A DNA stretch of 64,000 nt from Diplonema japonicum (lineage: Eukaryota; Euglenozoa; Diplonemea; Diplonemida; Diplonemidae): positions 496,001 to 560,000 of the forward strand of contig OZ025684.1 of the NCBI GenBank assembly GCA_964019335.1, read 5' to 3'. The translations under genes were made by a program, and so were the position numbers. The notes under the pieces are model-generated. The model was not told the DNA's origin. It saw only the letters and a program-made list of their open reading frames with translations, and did no database searches. Of the stretch, positions 45,274-55,362 are shown piece by piece (position 1 is the stretch's first letter; every line of letters begins with the position of its first letter).

Positions 45274-46914
45274 CTACGCTTTGTTTTCATCGGCGTCGCC
45301 AGTTGACCCGACCTTGATGGAAGTGCTGTCAGGGGCGTTTGGTGTTAGAGAGGCAAGGATCGTGGCCTGCCAGTCCTCGGTGAATCCGTACTTCACACGC
45401 ATGTACAGTTCAAGCCCGACAAATGCGAAAAACACAAACCCAATGTACACAACACCCACTGCAAAGGCTGCAAGCGGCGCAATGAGCAGAAGCATGCCAA
45501 GGATAATGTTGATATTGGCCAATAGCAGCGCCAGCCTCCCTGCGTTCTTATGCACCAGCTCCCACACTGTCCTCAACGTCGAGGCGGGCGCTTTGTGCGG
45601 GCGGACAAAGGCGTTCAGGGGCTGCAGCAGCCCCACGATCATAACAGCCAGCCCGATCCCACCGTGTGCGAACATGAAGTGCTTCGACTGCACAGATGGG
45701 ATGATGAGCCCAAACCCGATGATAGCCAGCAACAGCCCAATCGACATCAGAGCGCGGTGAGCTTGGAACCACTTCGGGTCGCCTGCCTTCCAGTACCTCC
45801 CGATCAGCACTCCGAAGTTGCAGCACACGCCCCACGCCAGGAACATGAACACACCGTGTAGGATGGGCAGCGTGATGTACCCTCCCACACCCCCAGATCC
45901 TGGGGTGCCCTGTTCGACGGTCGCATCCCAAGTCAGCGTCCAGATGCCCAGCCCACCGCCCTTGCCCCCGACCACGTACGCCGCGGTGTTTGTGTAGAGC
46001 ACAGCCGCGTCGTTGAGGCTTGGGGGGCCGGCACCTTCTGGGGTGTAGAAGTCCCACCTCATTTCATTGCAGTCCATAACCGCCACCTGGTTTCCCGCAG
46101 CAGCCGACCCTTCAAGCCACTGGTTGCCAATCTTGACGTCGCCCGACGTCAGCATGAAGGCCTTCGATGAGTCAGTAGGGTGGCCCGCCATGCCACCGCG
46201 CACCCTAGGGGTGGGACGGCCAGAAGTCACTTGGCGCCAGCCTTGCGAGTTGGAGTAGCACCACGAGTCGTGGGAGGGGCAGGGGCCACCAGTTTCACCA
46301 CCAGAGAGACAGCCGCCGAACATGAAGAGGTTGCCTGCTGCATTTGTAACACCGCTGGCGAGGCAGCGTGGGTGGGGGGTGTCGAGACTGTACTCGGAGT
46401 CCTCGTCGTGGACGCGAGTCCACTCGTTGGTGGTGAGGTCGAAGTCCCATGTGTCTCCGTAACGGATAGCCGAGAAGCCGTGAGTGATCTGCAGCACGGA
46501 GGTACTGCCTGTAGTGTAGATCCCACCAACAGCACCGTAGCGTGCCTCTGGGTGTGCCTTCGTGTCGTCGGACAGTTGCGCCCATAGCGAAGTTGTGTAA
46601 GAGAACCTCCACACATCGCTGTAGAAGACCTTCCCTGGACCTTCCCCAGTGGCAATCACTAGTCCTTGGCTGTCACTCGCGTACACCATCGAGTGCCTCC
46701 CCGGAGGCCCGCTGACCTCGAGCACCGTCCACACCACGTTGGGCTGCCCTCGCCCTTCGTAGGTCACCCCGTCGAGATAAGTGATAAATCTCCCATTCGC
46801 TGCGTCCCATCCACTCGCGTGTCCTGAGAACTCTGTGACATTCCCTGCTGTGCTCCCTTGCGTCTCGTTCCACTGCAGGGCCGCAAAGGCCACCATACTG
46901 ACTAATACGTGCAT
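45274..46914 (-). CDS. Kelch-repeat/cytochrome b561 fusion membrane protein
   Basis: 546 aa with a weak signal peptide (MHVLVSMVAFAALQ). Residues about 30-330 are Kelch-type beta-propeller repeats: GPPGRHSMVYASDSQGLVIA, VWRFSYTTSLWAQLS, DTWDFDLTTNEWTRVHDED, LFMFGGCLSGGETGG, AAYVVGGKGGGLGIWTLTW. From about 350 a cytochrome b561 domain with five or six helices carries candidate haem ligands in LHGVFMFLAWG, QAHRALMSIG, FMFAHGGIG and VHKNAGRLAL, four histidines as expected for two haems. Cytochrome b561 proteins move electrons across membranes, often from ascorbate, or reduce ferric iron. Animals and plants pair them with DOMON domains; here a Kelch propeller takes that place. Short acidic C-terminal tail. 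Confidence 0.85.
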   Translation of the reverse strand: MHVLVSMVAFAALQWNETQGSTAGNVTEFSGHASGWDAANGRFITYLDGVTYEGRGQPNVVWTVLEVSGPPGRHSMVYASDSQGLVIATGEGPGKVFYSDVWRFSYTTSLWAQLSDDTKAHPEARYGAVGGIYTTGSTSVLQITHGFSAIRYGDTWDFDLTTNEWTRVHDEDSEYSLDTPHPRCLASGVTNAAGNLFMFGGCLSGGETGGPCPSHDSWCYSNSQGWRQVTSGRPTPRVRGGMAGHPTDSSKAFMLTSGDVKIGNQWLEGSAAAGNQVAVMDCNEMRWDFYTPEGAGPPSLNDAAVLYTNTAAYVVGGKGGGLGIWTLTWDATVEQGTPGSGGVGGYITLPILHGVFMFLAWGVCCNFGVLIGRYWKAGDPKWFQAHRALMSIGLLLAIIGFGLIIPSVQSKHFMFAHGGIGLAVMIVGLLQPLNAFVRPHKAPASTLRTVWELVHKNAGRLALLLANINIILGMLLLIAPLAAFAVGVVYIGFVFFAFVGLELYMRVKYGFTEDWQATILASLTPNAPDSTSIKVGSTGDADENKA

Positions 46915-47092
46915 GTTGCTTATAAAATGCTGCGGAACGTGTTTTGGTGCTTACAGGTATACAAAAGGTAGGAAACAGAAAAACACTCAAAATAAGATAT
47001 TACTGATTGGCTTCTTTTGTTCTGTAGTACAGGGTCATACCCCCTACCCTACCCTTACCCTCTACTCGTCGTCCTGCATTGGTGTGATAACG

Positions 47093-47645
47093 TTATCCCA
47101 AAAAACTGGTCGTACACACCTCTTCAAATGAAGATGTCGTAGCACTGGACTCATCTTCCTCTTCTTCTTCCTCACTGCCGGAGTCTGCTGCGGCTTCTTC
47201 ATCTATTTTATTTTGCACTAATTTGAGAATGGCTTTTTGCGTCCTGTGGTTTCTTATGGTTCCTCCCTCTCCCTGCCTCATACCGTTTGTCAAGAATCCT
47301 TTTTTTCGGTGCGATGATGTTTTTCAAATCCAAATTAGAGACCTCAGGCAGGAAGCCGATGAAGTCTGCGTCTTCTGCTTTTGCCACCTTTTTGCTGCTA
47401 ACTTCAGGGACATCGTCATCGAGTATGCACTTATAGGTTCCTTTGTTTTTTTTCATAACGCGTTCCCGCAACTTTTCATCATGTGGGTTATAGCTCCTGA
47501 ACACAAGACTCACATCATCCCCCACCTTCACTGGTTCCCCTTCAACATCTGAGTCGCTCTCCTCGTCTTCCTCTTCCTCTTCCTCCTCTTCTTCCTCTTC
47601 TTCGTCTTCCTCTTCTTCACGTTCTTCCAGCTCTCTCTTTGGCAT
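47093..47645 (-). CDS. CCDC12/Cwf18-like splicing factor
   Basis: Exon 1 is 47284-47645 and exon 2 is 47093-47243, with a 40-nt phase 2 intron (GTATGA to CCACAG), giving 170 aa. An acidic N terminus (about 25 Glu/Asp) is followed by LVFRSYNPHDEKLRER, which matches the family's LRxRNYxPxDExL, then LDLKNIIAPKK and, across the splice, LDKRTQKAILKLVQNKI, matching the family's xKRTQxAIxxLIRxRL. The tail is acidic. CCDC12/Cwf18 belongs to the activated spliceosome. The intron is supported because only the spliced frame restores the KRTQKAI motif. Shorter than usual between the two motifs. Confidence 0.7.
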
Positions 47646-47952
47646 TTTTTTTTCTTGGTAACCTTTTTTTCTTTATTTTTGAATTCTCATGTCAAGTTTC
47701 TAAATTTCTCTTTACAATATATCGGGGGGGGGGGGGGGGGGGGGGGGGCGGTGATACAGAGATTTATTACATTGGTTTCTTTCTTTTCTATTTTTTGTCT
47801 TCCCCTTATAGCACATTCTGGAAACGGGGGAGACCATGTCAACTACAGCCAAAAGGGGGGATTGGAGAGGAGCTTAAAGGAAAGTACTTGTATCTAGGTA
47901 AAAAAGAAAAATAGAGATTTTAACAAAACAACATTCTTTTCTACTTTTTTTC
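47646..47952. other. spacer with 25-nt poly-G
   Basis: G25 at 47724-47748, about 79 nt upstream of the CCDC12-like ATG and poly-C in the sense direction. No gene seen. Confidence 0.7.
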
Positions 47953-50238
47953 TCAGAGCCCCCCCAACATTGTCTTCTTGTTGACCCAAAAGAGGTCCGC
48001 GTTGGTGGGCTTGGGGTCTGGCTTGGGCAAGGCGCCGAGCTGTGCAACACAACTGGAGACGGCCTCGCGAAGGGCAAGCTCGTGCGGCTGCATGGGCACG
48101 TTGGGGCTCTGTGTGTGATAGAAACAAAAGGTGTGACATACTGGTGATCGGTCACGTGACCTGTCCCTTGACCTCTCTCTCCACTGTTTGTTGGGGTAAG
48201 CTGGAGGCTCGGCAACACTTGGTGACGCGGAACGCCCCCTTGACTTCGTCGGCGTAGGCGTGGTGGGCGGGGGTGGCATAACAGACGCTTGGCTTTCCGC
48301 AACCCGCAGCTTACCTTGCACATTGTGCAGCTCTTCTTTGTAACTCAGCGCCAGCTCCAAGTACGACTCCGTCTCCCTTGCCCCGTAAGACGGAGGAGGT
48401 GGCGGCATGGTGGGGCTCATAGAAGGGGACTTCGACCTCGCACGCACAGACGGAGGTGGTTTGGTGCTGATTGCAGACGCACGCACAAACAGCGCACGAT
48501 TCTCTGTCGTCTTGAAGTAGCTCACACCGTTCACCGTTCCATCGCACGCAGCAGGGTCCTCCTCATCCAGCTCCACCCCCACCCACTGCCCTGTGACGCC
48601 TTTGAGCTTCCCGATATATCGTGCAACACCACTCACAGGCAATGCACCGTTCTTGTTCACATTCACATGTGTTCCAACGCTCACCTGTTTCGTGTTGCTG
48701 TTGTGTTGCGTTGTGCTGTTCGGGGTGGGTGTCGACGTCGAGAACCTCGGCTTCTCGGTGTACTCCTCCTGCAGCACACCGGGTGACAGCTTCTGTGCCT
48801 CTTTCAACTTCTTCTCCAAGGACTTGATGTTGTTCTTCATGGTGACTGAGTGTTCTTTGAAACGATTCTCAAGCGACGAGTAGTTTTCTTCCACTTCGAA
48901 GAGCTTCAATTTCGTCTCTTCGTGCTGCTGTTTCGTCTTGTGTAACTGCTTCGTCAGTGTTTGGATGTTGCGTGCGTCGCTGCGTTGCCTGTCGACAGTG
49001 TGCAGGTCAGCAGACCTGATGCTGATGAGCTGCTGCAGTGCCTCCGCGTCTGCCTCCAAGTGTGCTTGCGGGTTCGATGTCGCTGCTTTCAGCTGCTTTT
49101 CAAGGATTGCAATCTGCTTTGTGAGCTCCCAGTTGCTGTCTGTCAGCCCATCGTGTCTTGCCTCGATACGTCTTGCAGCCTCCGTTAGAGACACGTCACC
49201 GTCCGGGTCTATAGAGAGCTCCTTGCAAGCAGCACGCCTCTCCTTCTGAAAGTGCTCGATCTCAAGGCTCTGTTGGTCACACGTCCTCGTCAAGGTGTCG
49301 TTCCGCATTGTAAGGTCTTCTATCTTGCGCTTCATGATATCTGCTTCCGTCTTCATGATCTTCAACTGCGACTCCAGCTGTGCCTCGCGCACCCGGAGGA
49401 CTCCCGCCTTGCGCTCCCATTCAGAAGCGGCCATGGTGAGGGACTCCACGTCTTCCTCCATCTGCCGCCTCTCGTCGTCTTGCAGCGTTGACCGTATACG
49501 GCTGAAGCCGACTGGCGACTCTGTTTCTGCAGAAATCGATGGACCACTTGGTGGTTTCACGGTGACAGCGCTTATTTGTGAGCTTCGTGGAGTTGGCTCC
49601 TCAATGGTCTTTTCCTCCACGGCCTGCTCCTCTGCTGCGTTCATCTCTTCTGCCTTTGCTCGCTCTGCTGCTTCGTGCGACGATTGCACTTTCATCTTAG
49701 TCGGGATTTTGATCTTCATTATCCGCATCTCTGTCCAGCCAATCGGCTTCGCCAGCTGAAGATGGCTCTTTATTTTCTCCTCAGGGGGGAGGGCGCGGAC
49801 AACCAGTTCTCGCTTAGGGTTCAAGAAGGCGGCAAGGATTTTGAGGATGCCAGCAACAGTTTCGCACTCTTTTTCGTCAGCAAAGCTGAAGAGGACATCG
49901 TACTGCGTGGGACACTTGATGCCAAGCCAGGTGCCGTACGTCAGACACTCTTCGATCTCAGTGATGTTGATGTTCCTGTTGAGGGACGTCGAGTACTGGT
50001 GCACTGCCACGGCAGATATCACAAGGAGCCGCTTCTGTGATATGACTCTCCGTCCTACCTTGTTGACGATGCCTGCCCAGAGGAGTGCAGGGACCCCAGT
50101 CGCGTTCTTTAACATTGCTGCAAGGCACTTCCTTGTCTCAGCAGACAGCTGCGTGCTCTTCACATAAGACAGCATTGCTGGATGCATCGTGATTCCCCCA
50201 TCGAGTGCCAACTCGGGGTTCTCATTCTCTTCGCTCAT
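47953..50238 (-). CDS. CAP-Gly and coiled-coil microtubule-associated protein
   Basis: Exon 1 is 48142-50238 and exon 2 is 47953-48108, giving 750 aa. The 33-nt intron (GTATGT to ACACAG) keeps the frame, so retention would only add 11 residues. Start ATG 50238 gives MSEENENPELALDGG. The N-terminal 190 residues form a globular domain of unknown type. Residues about 270-520 are coiled coil (LTMAASEWERKAGVLRVREA, KTEADIMKRKIEDLTMRNDT). A CAP-Gly domain follows: VGTHVNVNKNGALPVSGVAR, TGQWVGVELDEEDPAACDGT, NGVSYFKTTENRALFV. The usual GKNDG is AACDG. Then Pro-rich and SR/RD-rich segments and a short C-terminal helix. CAP-Gly domains bind microtubule plus ends and EEY tails. A decayed fragment of this gene lies at about 57928-58072. 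Confidence 0.82.
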   Translation of the reverse strand: MSEENENPELALDGGITMHPAMLSYVKSTQLSAETRKCLAAMLKNATGVPALLWAGIVNKVGRRVISQKRLLVISAVAVHQYSTSLNRNINITEIEECLTYGTWLGIKCPTQYDVLFSFADEKECETVAGILKILAAFLNPKRELVVRALPPEEKIKSHLQLAKPIGWTEMRIMKIKIPTKMKVQSSHEAAERAKAEEMNAAEEQAVEEKTIEEPTPRSSQISAVTVKPPSGPSISAETESPVGFSRIRSTLQDDERRQMEEDVESLTMAASEWERKAGVLRVREAQLESQLKIMKTEADIMKRKIEDLTMRNDTLTRTCDQQSLEIEHFQKERRAACKELSIDPDGDVSLTEAARRIEARHDGLTDSNWELTKQIAILEKQLKAATSNPQAHLEADAEALQQLISIRSADLHTVDRQRSDARNIQTLTKQLHKTKQQHEETKLKLFEVEENYSSLENRFKEHSVTMKNNIKSLEKKLKEAQKLSPGVLQEEYTEKPRFSTSTPTPNSTTQHNSNTKQVSVGTHVNVNKNGALPVSGVARYIGKLKGVTGQWVGVELDEEDPAACDGTVNGVSYFKTTENRALFVRASAISTKPPPSVRARSKSPSMSPTMPPPPPSYGARETESYLELALSYKEELHNVQGKLRVAESQASVMPPPPTTPTPTKSRGRSASPSVAEPPAYPNKQWRERSRDRSRDRSPVCHTFCFYHTQSPNVPMQPHELALREAVSSCVAQLGALPKPDPKPTNADLFWVNKKTMLGGL

Positions 50239-50445
50239 ACTCTTGGTTCTCCCTGTTGGTATCGCTAATGAAATAGAAACAAAGTCAACCAAATTACGGG
50301 TTTTCGAATCGAAAGTTTTTATCAGGGATCGGGGGGGGCAGGGGGGGTCACACGCCCCTTAAAAACGTGGTAAAAGTGGGGGAAAAAAGTTTTCAAGGTA
50401 AAAAGAACCACCCACCTCTAAAATGACCAAAAAAATCAAAATCTG

Positions 50446-50476
<31 letters not shown>

Positions 50477-50520
50477 CCCCTGCCAGATTAGGGCACTTTT
50501 GAGCACTTGATAATGCCTTG

Positions 50521-50559
<39 letters not shown>

Positions 50560-51463
50560 CCTTTTCTTTTTTTTGAAAACAGTGACCACGGTTTGGATCC
50601 GCAGCCACCCTTTTTAAAAATGCAAAAGAATTGCTCGTAAGTGCCCAAAAGTGCCCAAAACCCGTCGGTTTTTTGGTCAAAAAAGGGGGTGTACACGGGT
50701 AGGTGGCTTTTGGAGGAAGGTTGCCTGGGGTCCAGATCAGATTCGGAAGTCTGTAGGGTAACCCAACCTGTCTCACAGTCTAGACCCAGCTCACGTTCCC
50801 AGTTGAAAGAAGGCAAGGAGGCCGGGCACGAGAGGCGGTACAGAGGGGTGCAGGACAGCACCCCATCACAGCGAACATTATCTTGGTGGCAAGATCGAGA
50901 TACAGCCACCATGTGCTTGTTGTAATGATACGTTTTCTTTTTCTTTTTCTTTTTCTTTTTCTTTTTCTTTTTCTCTTTTTCTTTTTCGTTTCTTTTTTTT
51001 TTTTTTGTTTTTTGTTATAATATTTAACTTTCAAAAAATAACCATATGCAACTTGTGCCGAGCAAAAAACTTTCGCAGCTTTAAAAGCATTTTTGCTCGT
51101 GCGAACAACAAAGACATATAGTCATAAAGATACCCCCCCCCCCCCCCCCCCCTTTCGTTCCTCTCCCATGCAGCGGGAGTGGCGATAATCAATAATGGCA
51201 ACAAGTCATTGACGTTGCAACATTGCAGCTCAAAGGATTGATTGTTCGCAATTTCTGACGATGACAAAACATTAAACTCACTCAAAAGATACAAAATATA
51301 AAGAGGAGGTAACTTGGGCGAACAGGCTTTCAACATAAGGGTAACATGATTCGCACGGCAGCAGGAAAGGAAGAGAAGGGGCGCGCCGCGGTCTAGGATA
51401 GAGGTTACAGAAAGAAAATCAAACGTAAAATTTAAGAGAAAGGTGTACGTGCTCACATCGTGC
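50239..51463. other. 1.2-kb spacer with homopolymers and a microsatellite
   Basis: Poly-T at about 50452-50476 and 50528-50559, a (TTTTTC)n microsatellite at 50936-50992, and C19 at 51134-51152. GTGCCCAAAAGTGCCC (50641-50656) and its near reverse complement (50491-50506) recur at 28206-28221. No gene recognised. Confidence 0.65.
50936..50992. repeat. (TTTTTC)n microsatellite
   Basis: About nine units of CTTTTT with one interruption (CTCTTTTT). Confidence 0.9.
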
Positions 51464-53385
51464 TCACATAGCAAGCATCTCATCTACATCCCCCTCCAGT
51501 ATGGCAGCATTGTACTCGGTGTCATTTTCGACGAAGGTAGGTGCACGCCTTCTCCAACTAAGAATCTGTGATGTGTGTTGGTAAAGACTCTTGAGCATAC
51601 CAAAACAATGGCCACACAGCAGACAGGCATGAGTATAAGGAGGAGGAGCCAATACCAAGCAAAATCACTATCGTTGCTATCAGCAACAGGAACGGGGTTG
51701 TCACTGTCAGCAGGCGTGTTGTTCAGTGTTGTTTGAGGCAGCTGTGTCAGTGTGACAGTCGCACTGTAATTAAACGGTGCCTGTGTAGTAGGAGACTGCG
51801 TCACAGTCGTTTCAGGGGCAATCGTAGGCGGTACAAGTGTGGTCGGTGGCACTTGAGTGGCGGGAGCTGGTGTAGGGGGCGAAGGTGTGCTAGGGGCAGG
51901 TGTGAACGCTGGTATTTGTGTATCGGGTGCTGGGGTAGGGGGCGAAGAAGTCTCAGGAACTGGTGTTTTCGGTGCTTGGGTGTTGGGCGCAGGTGTATCT
52001 GGTGCTGCAGTTCCGGGTTCTTGAGTAAGTGGAGCTTTAGTTGCAGGTGCTCGAGTTGCAGGTGTTTCAGTGTCAGGTGCTGCAGTGGAAGCTTTAGTTG
52101 CAGGTGCTTCAGTGTCAGGTGCTGCAGTTCCGGGTGCTTGAGTAGGGGGAGCTTTAGTTGCAGGTGCTTCAGTTGCAGGTGGCTGAGTAGAAGGAGCTTC
52201 AGTTGCAGGTGCTTGAGTAGGGGGAGATTTAGTAGCAGGTGCTCCAGTGGCAGGTGCTGCAGTTACGGGTGGCTGAGTAGGGGGAGCTTTGGTAGCAGGT
52301 GCTTCAGTTGCAGGTGCTTCAGTGTCAGGTGCTGCAGTTGCAGGTGGCTGAGTGGGGGGAGCTTTAGTTGCAGGTGCTGCAGTTCCGGGTGGCTGAGTGG
52401 GGGGAGCTGCAGTTGCAGGTGCTTGAGTAGGGGGAGATTTAGTAGCAGGTGCTTCAGTTGCGGGTGGCTGAGTAGGGGGAGCTTTGGTAGCAGGTGCTTC
52501 AGTTGCAGGTGCTTCAGTGTCAGGTGCTGCAGTTGCGGGTGCTTGAGTAGGGGGAGCTTTAGTTGCAGGTGCTTCAGTTGCAGGTGGCTGAGTAGGGGGA
52601 GCTTTAGTTGCAGGTGCTGCAGTTGCGGGTGGCTGAGTGGGGGGAGCTTTGGTAGCAGGTGCTTCAGTTGCAGGTGCTCCAGTGTCAGGTGCTGCAGTTG
52701 CAGGTGGCTGAGTAGGGGGAGCTTTAGTTGCAGGTGCTTCAGTGGCAGGTGCTCCAGTGTCAGGTGCTCCAGTTGCGGGTGGCTGAGTAGGGGGAGCTTT
52801 AGTTGCAGGCGCTTCAGTGTCAGGTGCTTCAGTTGCGGGTGCTTGAGTAGGGGGAGCTTTAGTTGCAGGTGCCAGAGTGGGAGGTGCTTGAGTGTCTGGT
52901 ACTTGGCTGGGGGGTACTTGAGTTGAAGGTGCTTGAGTAAGAGGGACAAGTGTTTGGGGAGCAGATGTGTCAGGGAAAGGCGTGGGCGGGCTCCTCGCGC
53001 ATGTCGACAACGATCGGTCAACAACACCACCTTTCATACCCCACACGACGGGTTGGGGATGGGAACTTGCTGCCCCGTTCCAAGGACAAGTACAGGAAGC
53101 AAGACCAATGGACCACGAGAAGGGACCGTCATTTTCCGCCGTTCTACAGTTCATTTTTTTGATTATCTTATCATTTTTATCGGTGATCATCCAGTAGGTT
53201 GAGACACCGCCGGAAAAAATATCAAACTTGTACCCGTTTGGTTGCAGTTTGGTGATGCTGCTGATCGGGTACCTGCCGTTCACAGGATCGTTCCCTGGGA
53301 ACTCAACCAGCACTTCATCATAATCCTTGTACCAAAGAACAGCGTGGGCTGTGGTAATAAGTATGAGCAGAGCGAATAACCTCAT
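51464..53385 (-). CDS. type I membrane protein with long mucin-like TAP stalk, copy A
   Basis: Exon 1 is 51601-53385 and exon 2 is 51464-51565, with a 35-nt phase 0 intron (GTATGC to TCACAG), giving 628 aa. Signal peptide MRLFALLILITTAHA. The ectodomain of about 115 residues starts WYKDYDEVLVEFPGNDPVNG and ends PQPVVWGMKGGVVDRS, with paired Cys; family unknown. Then some 400 residues of Pro/Thr/Ala repeats (APATKAPPTQ, PPATEAPATK), probably heavily O-glycosylated. A membrane helix follows (FAWYWLLLLILMPVCCVAIV) and a short tail encoded across the splice (ILSWRRRAPTFVENDTEYNA, ending DEMLAM). The splice is confirmed by copy B at 53757-54795. A surface mucin-like receptor or coat protein is inferred. 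Confidence 0.8.
51980..52935. repeat. tandem repeats encoding the mucin-like stalk
   Basis: Degenerate units of about 15-30 bp such as GCAGGTGCTTCAGTTGCAGG and GGGGGAGCTTTAGT repeated across nearly 1 kb. They keep the frame and encode APATKAPPTQ-type peptides. The second paralogue has a stalk of only about 100 residues. Confidence 0.85.
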
Positions 53386-53756
53386 GGTTTACCTACGTGT
53401 AAAAACGGACAAAGGAGGGGAAACACAAAGAAGGGAGGAACAAGGTGAGAAAAACAAAGAGAGAAAAGGGGATGAGATATGGAAATTCTCCACGGATCTC
53501 TAACTACTCTAACTAGGGGAAAGGAATAAAAAATAAAACGTGAAAAGTAAAGCTTTAGCCGTTCACAACGTCGCATTGAGTTGGATAGCCGAGATAAGAG
53601 AATGCAGTAAACACCGCGAGAAGTAACCGGCAGGCACAGCGCTGACGTCGACCGTAGATGTTGACTAGCAACAACAGGACTAGGGTAGAGGGGTGTCCAC
53701 ACGAACGTAGCCGAATACACGACCGATAAAAAAGAAAAATAGGTTTAAGCAACAAG
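53386..53756. other. spacer between mucin-like paralogues
   Basis: About 370 nt; purine-rich on the plus strand near 53410-53480. No gene seen. Confidence 0.5.
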
Positions 53757-54795
53757 CTACAGAGTTTGATGGTCTTCAGGGCCTTCCTGCAGCATCTCGT
53801 CCATGGCAGGCACAAACTGAATCTCATCAGTAGCATTGAATCTAGGTGAGCGTTTTCTATTGCAAAAAATCTGCGGTGTGGTGTGCTAGCAAATACTTCA
53901 GATTAGAGCATACCAGAAAAATAATAGCCACACAGCAGACAGAGGCAAGTATAATGAGGAGGACCCAATACCAAGCAAGGCCGCTGCTGTCGCCATCATG
54001 CAACACAAACGACAGAGTAAGGGTAGGTGTAGCGGTGCGAGTGGTGGTGATTGTAGGTGATTGAATTGTGACTGTTATAGTACTATTTTCGGGTGGTACA
54101 GGTGCTTGTGTACTGGGGTTAGGAGCTGAGGTAAGTGGGGCAATCGTAGCCGGCGCTGTTGTTGGTGCCGATGTCTCTGGGGCGGGTGCTGGTGTCGCAG
54201 GAGCAGGTGTCAGCGGCGGTTGTGTGCGTGGGGCAGGTGCCGGGGCCGCGGTAAGAGGGGCGGGTGTTGCTGGTGCCGATGTCGCAGGGGCGGGTGTCAC
54301 CGGTGGTTGTGTGCGTGGGGCAGGTGTCGGGACCGTGGTAAGAGGGGCGGGTGTTACGGGAGCAGATGTGTCAGGGAAAGGTGTGGTCGGGTTCGCGCAT
54401 GTCGAGAACGATCGGTCAACAACACCACCTTTCATACCCCACACGACGGGCTGAGGCCGGTCACTTGCTGCCCCATGCCAAGGACAGGCACACTTAGCAA
54501 GACCAATGGACCACGAGAAGGGACCGTCACTTTGCGCCGCTCTGCAATTCATTCTTTTGATTATCTTGTCATTTCTATCAACGATCATCCAGTAGGTTGA
54601 ACTACCACCGGAAAGGAAGTCAAACTTGTAACCGTTTGGTTGCAGTTTGGTGGTGAGTTCGTTGATCGGGCCGTACTTGCCGTTCACAGGATCGTTCCCT
54701 GGGAACTCAACCAACACTTCATCATAATCCTTGTACCAAATGGGACTAACAGCGTGGGCTGTGGTAATAAGTGAGAGCAGAGTGAATGGCCGCAT
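53757..54795 (-). CDS. type I membrane protein with short mucin-like stalk, copy B
   Basis: Exon 1 is 53914-54795 and exon 2 is 53757-53870, with a 43-nt phase 0 intron (GTATGC to CCGCAG), giving 331 aa. Signal peptide MRPFTLLSLITTAHAV, then the same ectodomain as copy A (WYKDYDEVLVEFPGNDPVNG, GPFSWSIGLAKCACPW, PQPVVWGMKGGVVDRS). The stalk is about 100 residues of TPAP/TAPA repeats. A membrane helix (LAWYWVLLIILASVCCVAII) is followed by a tail IFCNRKRSPRFNATDEIQF and MDEMLQEG, alignable with copy A only after removing the introns. The intron position is identical in both genes, so it predates the duplication. Confidence 0.8.
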
Positions 54796-54901
54796 ATTTT
54801 CAAAGTTAATAACCTATACAAATCTTATTTTATTTCTTCTTATTGGCAAGCTGAAATATAATAATACTGGGGAGGGTCCTTCTGACGTGTAAAAGTTAAG
54901 C

Positions 54902-55108
54902 TTAAATGCTAAAGCCACCAAGGTTCGGAGAGCTTCGTTCGAGAACCTTGAAGTGTGTCATTATGTCAGTCGCCATGCTGCCGTTCATGTCTGAGGAACC
55001 GAAGTCGTTGAGCTTGCTGATGTCCTTGTCTTTGTCGACTGTCACTTTGCTCTTCTTTACTTTAATGTTGTTCAGCAAGTCGGCAGTTGAAACCTTTTTC
55101 GGGGGCAT
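54902..55108 (-). CDS. small charged protein, unknown
   Basis: 68 aa, MPPKKVSTADLLNNIKVKKS and onward, Lys/Asp-rich, with a C-terminal LERSSPNLGGFSI. No signal peptide. Placed between other genes in the same direction with ordinary spacing, so plausibly real, but the length alone gives little support. Not recognised. Confidence 0.45.
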   Translation of the reverse strand: MPPKKVSTADLLNNIKVKKSKVTVDKDKDISKLNDFGSSDMNGSMATDIMTHFKVLERSSPNLGGFSI

Positions 55109-55362
55109 GTTGTTTTCACCCGTGTAACAAAACCTACTAAAGTAATCCTCAGGGACAACTACTCAGGGTGCCTGTTTTCTGAACGTAGAATTATCTTTGT
55201 AGCGGCTGAAAATTTAATGTAAAGACAAAGATACAGGAGCCCCGTATTTCAAAACTTATGTGCAGATATTTTCTTTTTTTTTTTTTTCTCATACAAGAAA
55301 ACTAGGAAGGTGGGGAAAAAATAACAAATACTAACAAGCAACTGAGACTAGAGGTGCACATG

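Noticed and set aside
51031-51483. 150-codon minus-strand frame overlapping the end of mucin-like copy A
   Set aside because: Overlaps the confirmed exon 2 and its 3' flank, contains a Gly run from a C homopolymer, and has no recognisable feature.
51733-52926. Plus-strand frame rich in Cys, Ser, Arg and Gly
   Set aside because: It is the reverse reading of the mucin stalk repeats; the minus-strand frame has signal peptide, ectodomain and membrane helix.
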